Shown here in pieces: positions 5,885 through 5,892 of a DNA stretch of 5,892 nt; positions within the stretch are counted from its first letter, which is position 1, and each line of letters opens with the position of its first letter. The stretch comes from CAYZTD01 sp964638155 (GTDB lineage: Archaea; Thermoplasmatota; E2; DHVEG-1). Location of the stretch: assembly GCA_964638155.1 (NCBI GenBank), contig CAZWYI010000059.1:1-5892 (forward strand), written 5' to 3'. Both the position numbers and the translations under genes were made by a program. The notes under the pieces are model-generated. The model saw only the letters and a list, made by a program, of their open reading frames with translations. It was not told the origin of the DNA and did not search any database.

Positions 5885-5892
5885 ACAGGATG

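Noticed and set aside
5890..5892. ATG as the last three bases, preceded by AGG, as a possible plus-strand gene start
   Set aside because: Nothing of the reading frame is visible and the AGG is too close to act as a normal ribosome binding site.
1..5892. CRISPR array, insertion sequence, tRNA or rRNA
   Set aside because: No regularly spaced repeats, no transposase-like frame with terminal repeats, and no cloverleaf or rRNA-like GC-rich segment was seen on either strand.

Overview
The window reads as an archaeal chromosomal segment carrying the condensin (SMC-ScpAB) operon. It is very AT-rich. Every gene I accept lies on the minus strand, so the order of transcription is right to left. The promoters have archaeal character: A-rich BRE-like bases followed by TTTATATA-type box A. 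The ribosome binding sites are AGGAGG-like. Smc begins, once its upstream codons are included, with the YLKE-VRMENFKSFGKK type of N terminus typical of euryarchaeal Smc. Together with the extreme AT content this suggests a methanogen of the Methanobacteriales (Methanosphaera- or Methanobrevibacter-like). The taxonomic placement is inference only.

Layout from right to left. Positions 5654-5892 are intergenic and hold a perfect 11-bp inverted repeat at 5860-5884 and the promoter of a small gene. An 80-residue soluble protein of unknown function lies at 5411-5653. Positions 5240-5410 hold a strong TATA box and the leader of smc. The smc gene covers 1622-5239; its most likely start is a CTG at 5239 rather than the first ATG at 5218. 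scpA (763-1635) overlaps the end of smc by 14 bases and starts with TTG. scpB (211-735) follows 27 bases after scpA. Positions 1-210 lie downstream of the operon and contain a possible 32-residue secreted or membrane-targeted peptide (32-130) with its own TATA-like elements.

Function. Smc is the coiled-coil ABC-type ATPase, ScpA the kleisin that bridges its two heads, and ScpB the winged-helix kleisin partner. The tight spacing, including a ribosome binding site for scpA buried inside the last smc codons, fits coupled synthesis of the three subunits. The complex acts on the nucleoid to compact and segregate chromosomes. The small gene upstream shares a 13-bp element (12 of 13 identical) with the smc leader, so the two may be co-regulated.

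I found no mobile element, CRISPR array, tRNA or rRNA. The core is a known system. The less ordinary points are the start codons, the shared leader element, the unknown small gene, the short signal-peptide ORF and the palindrome at the right edge.
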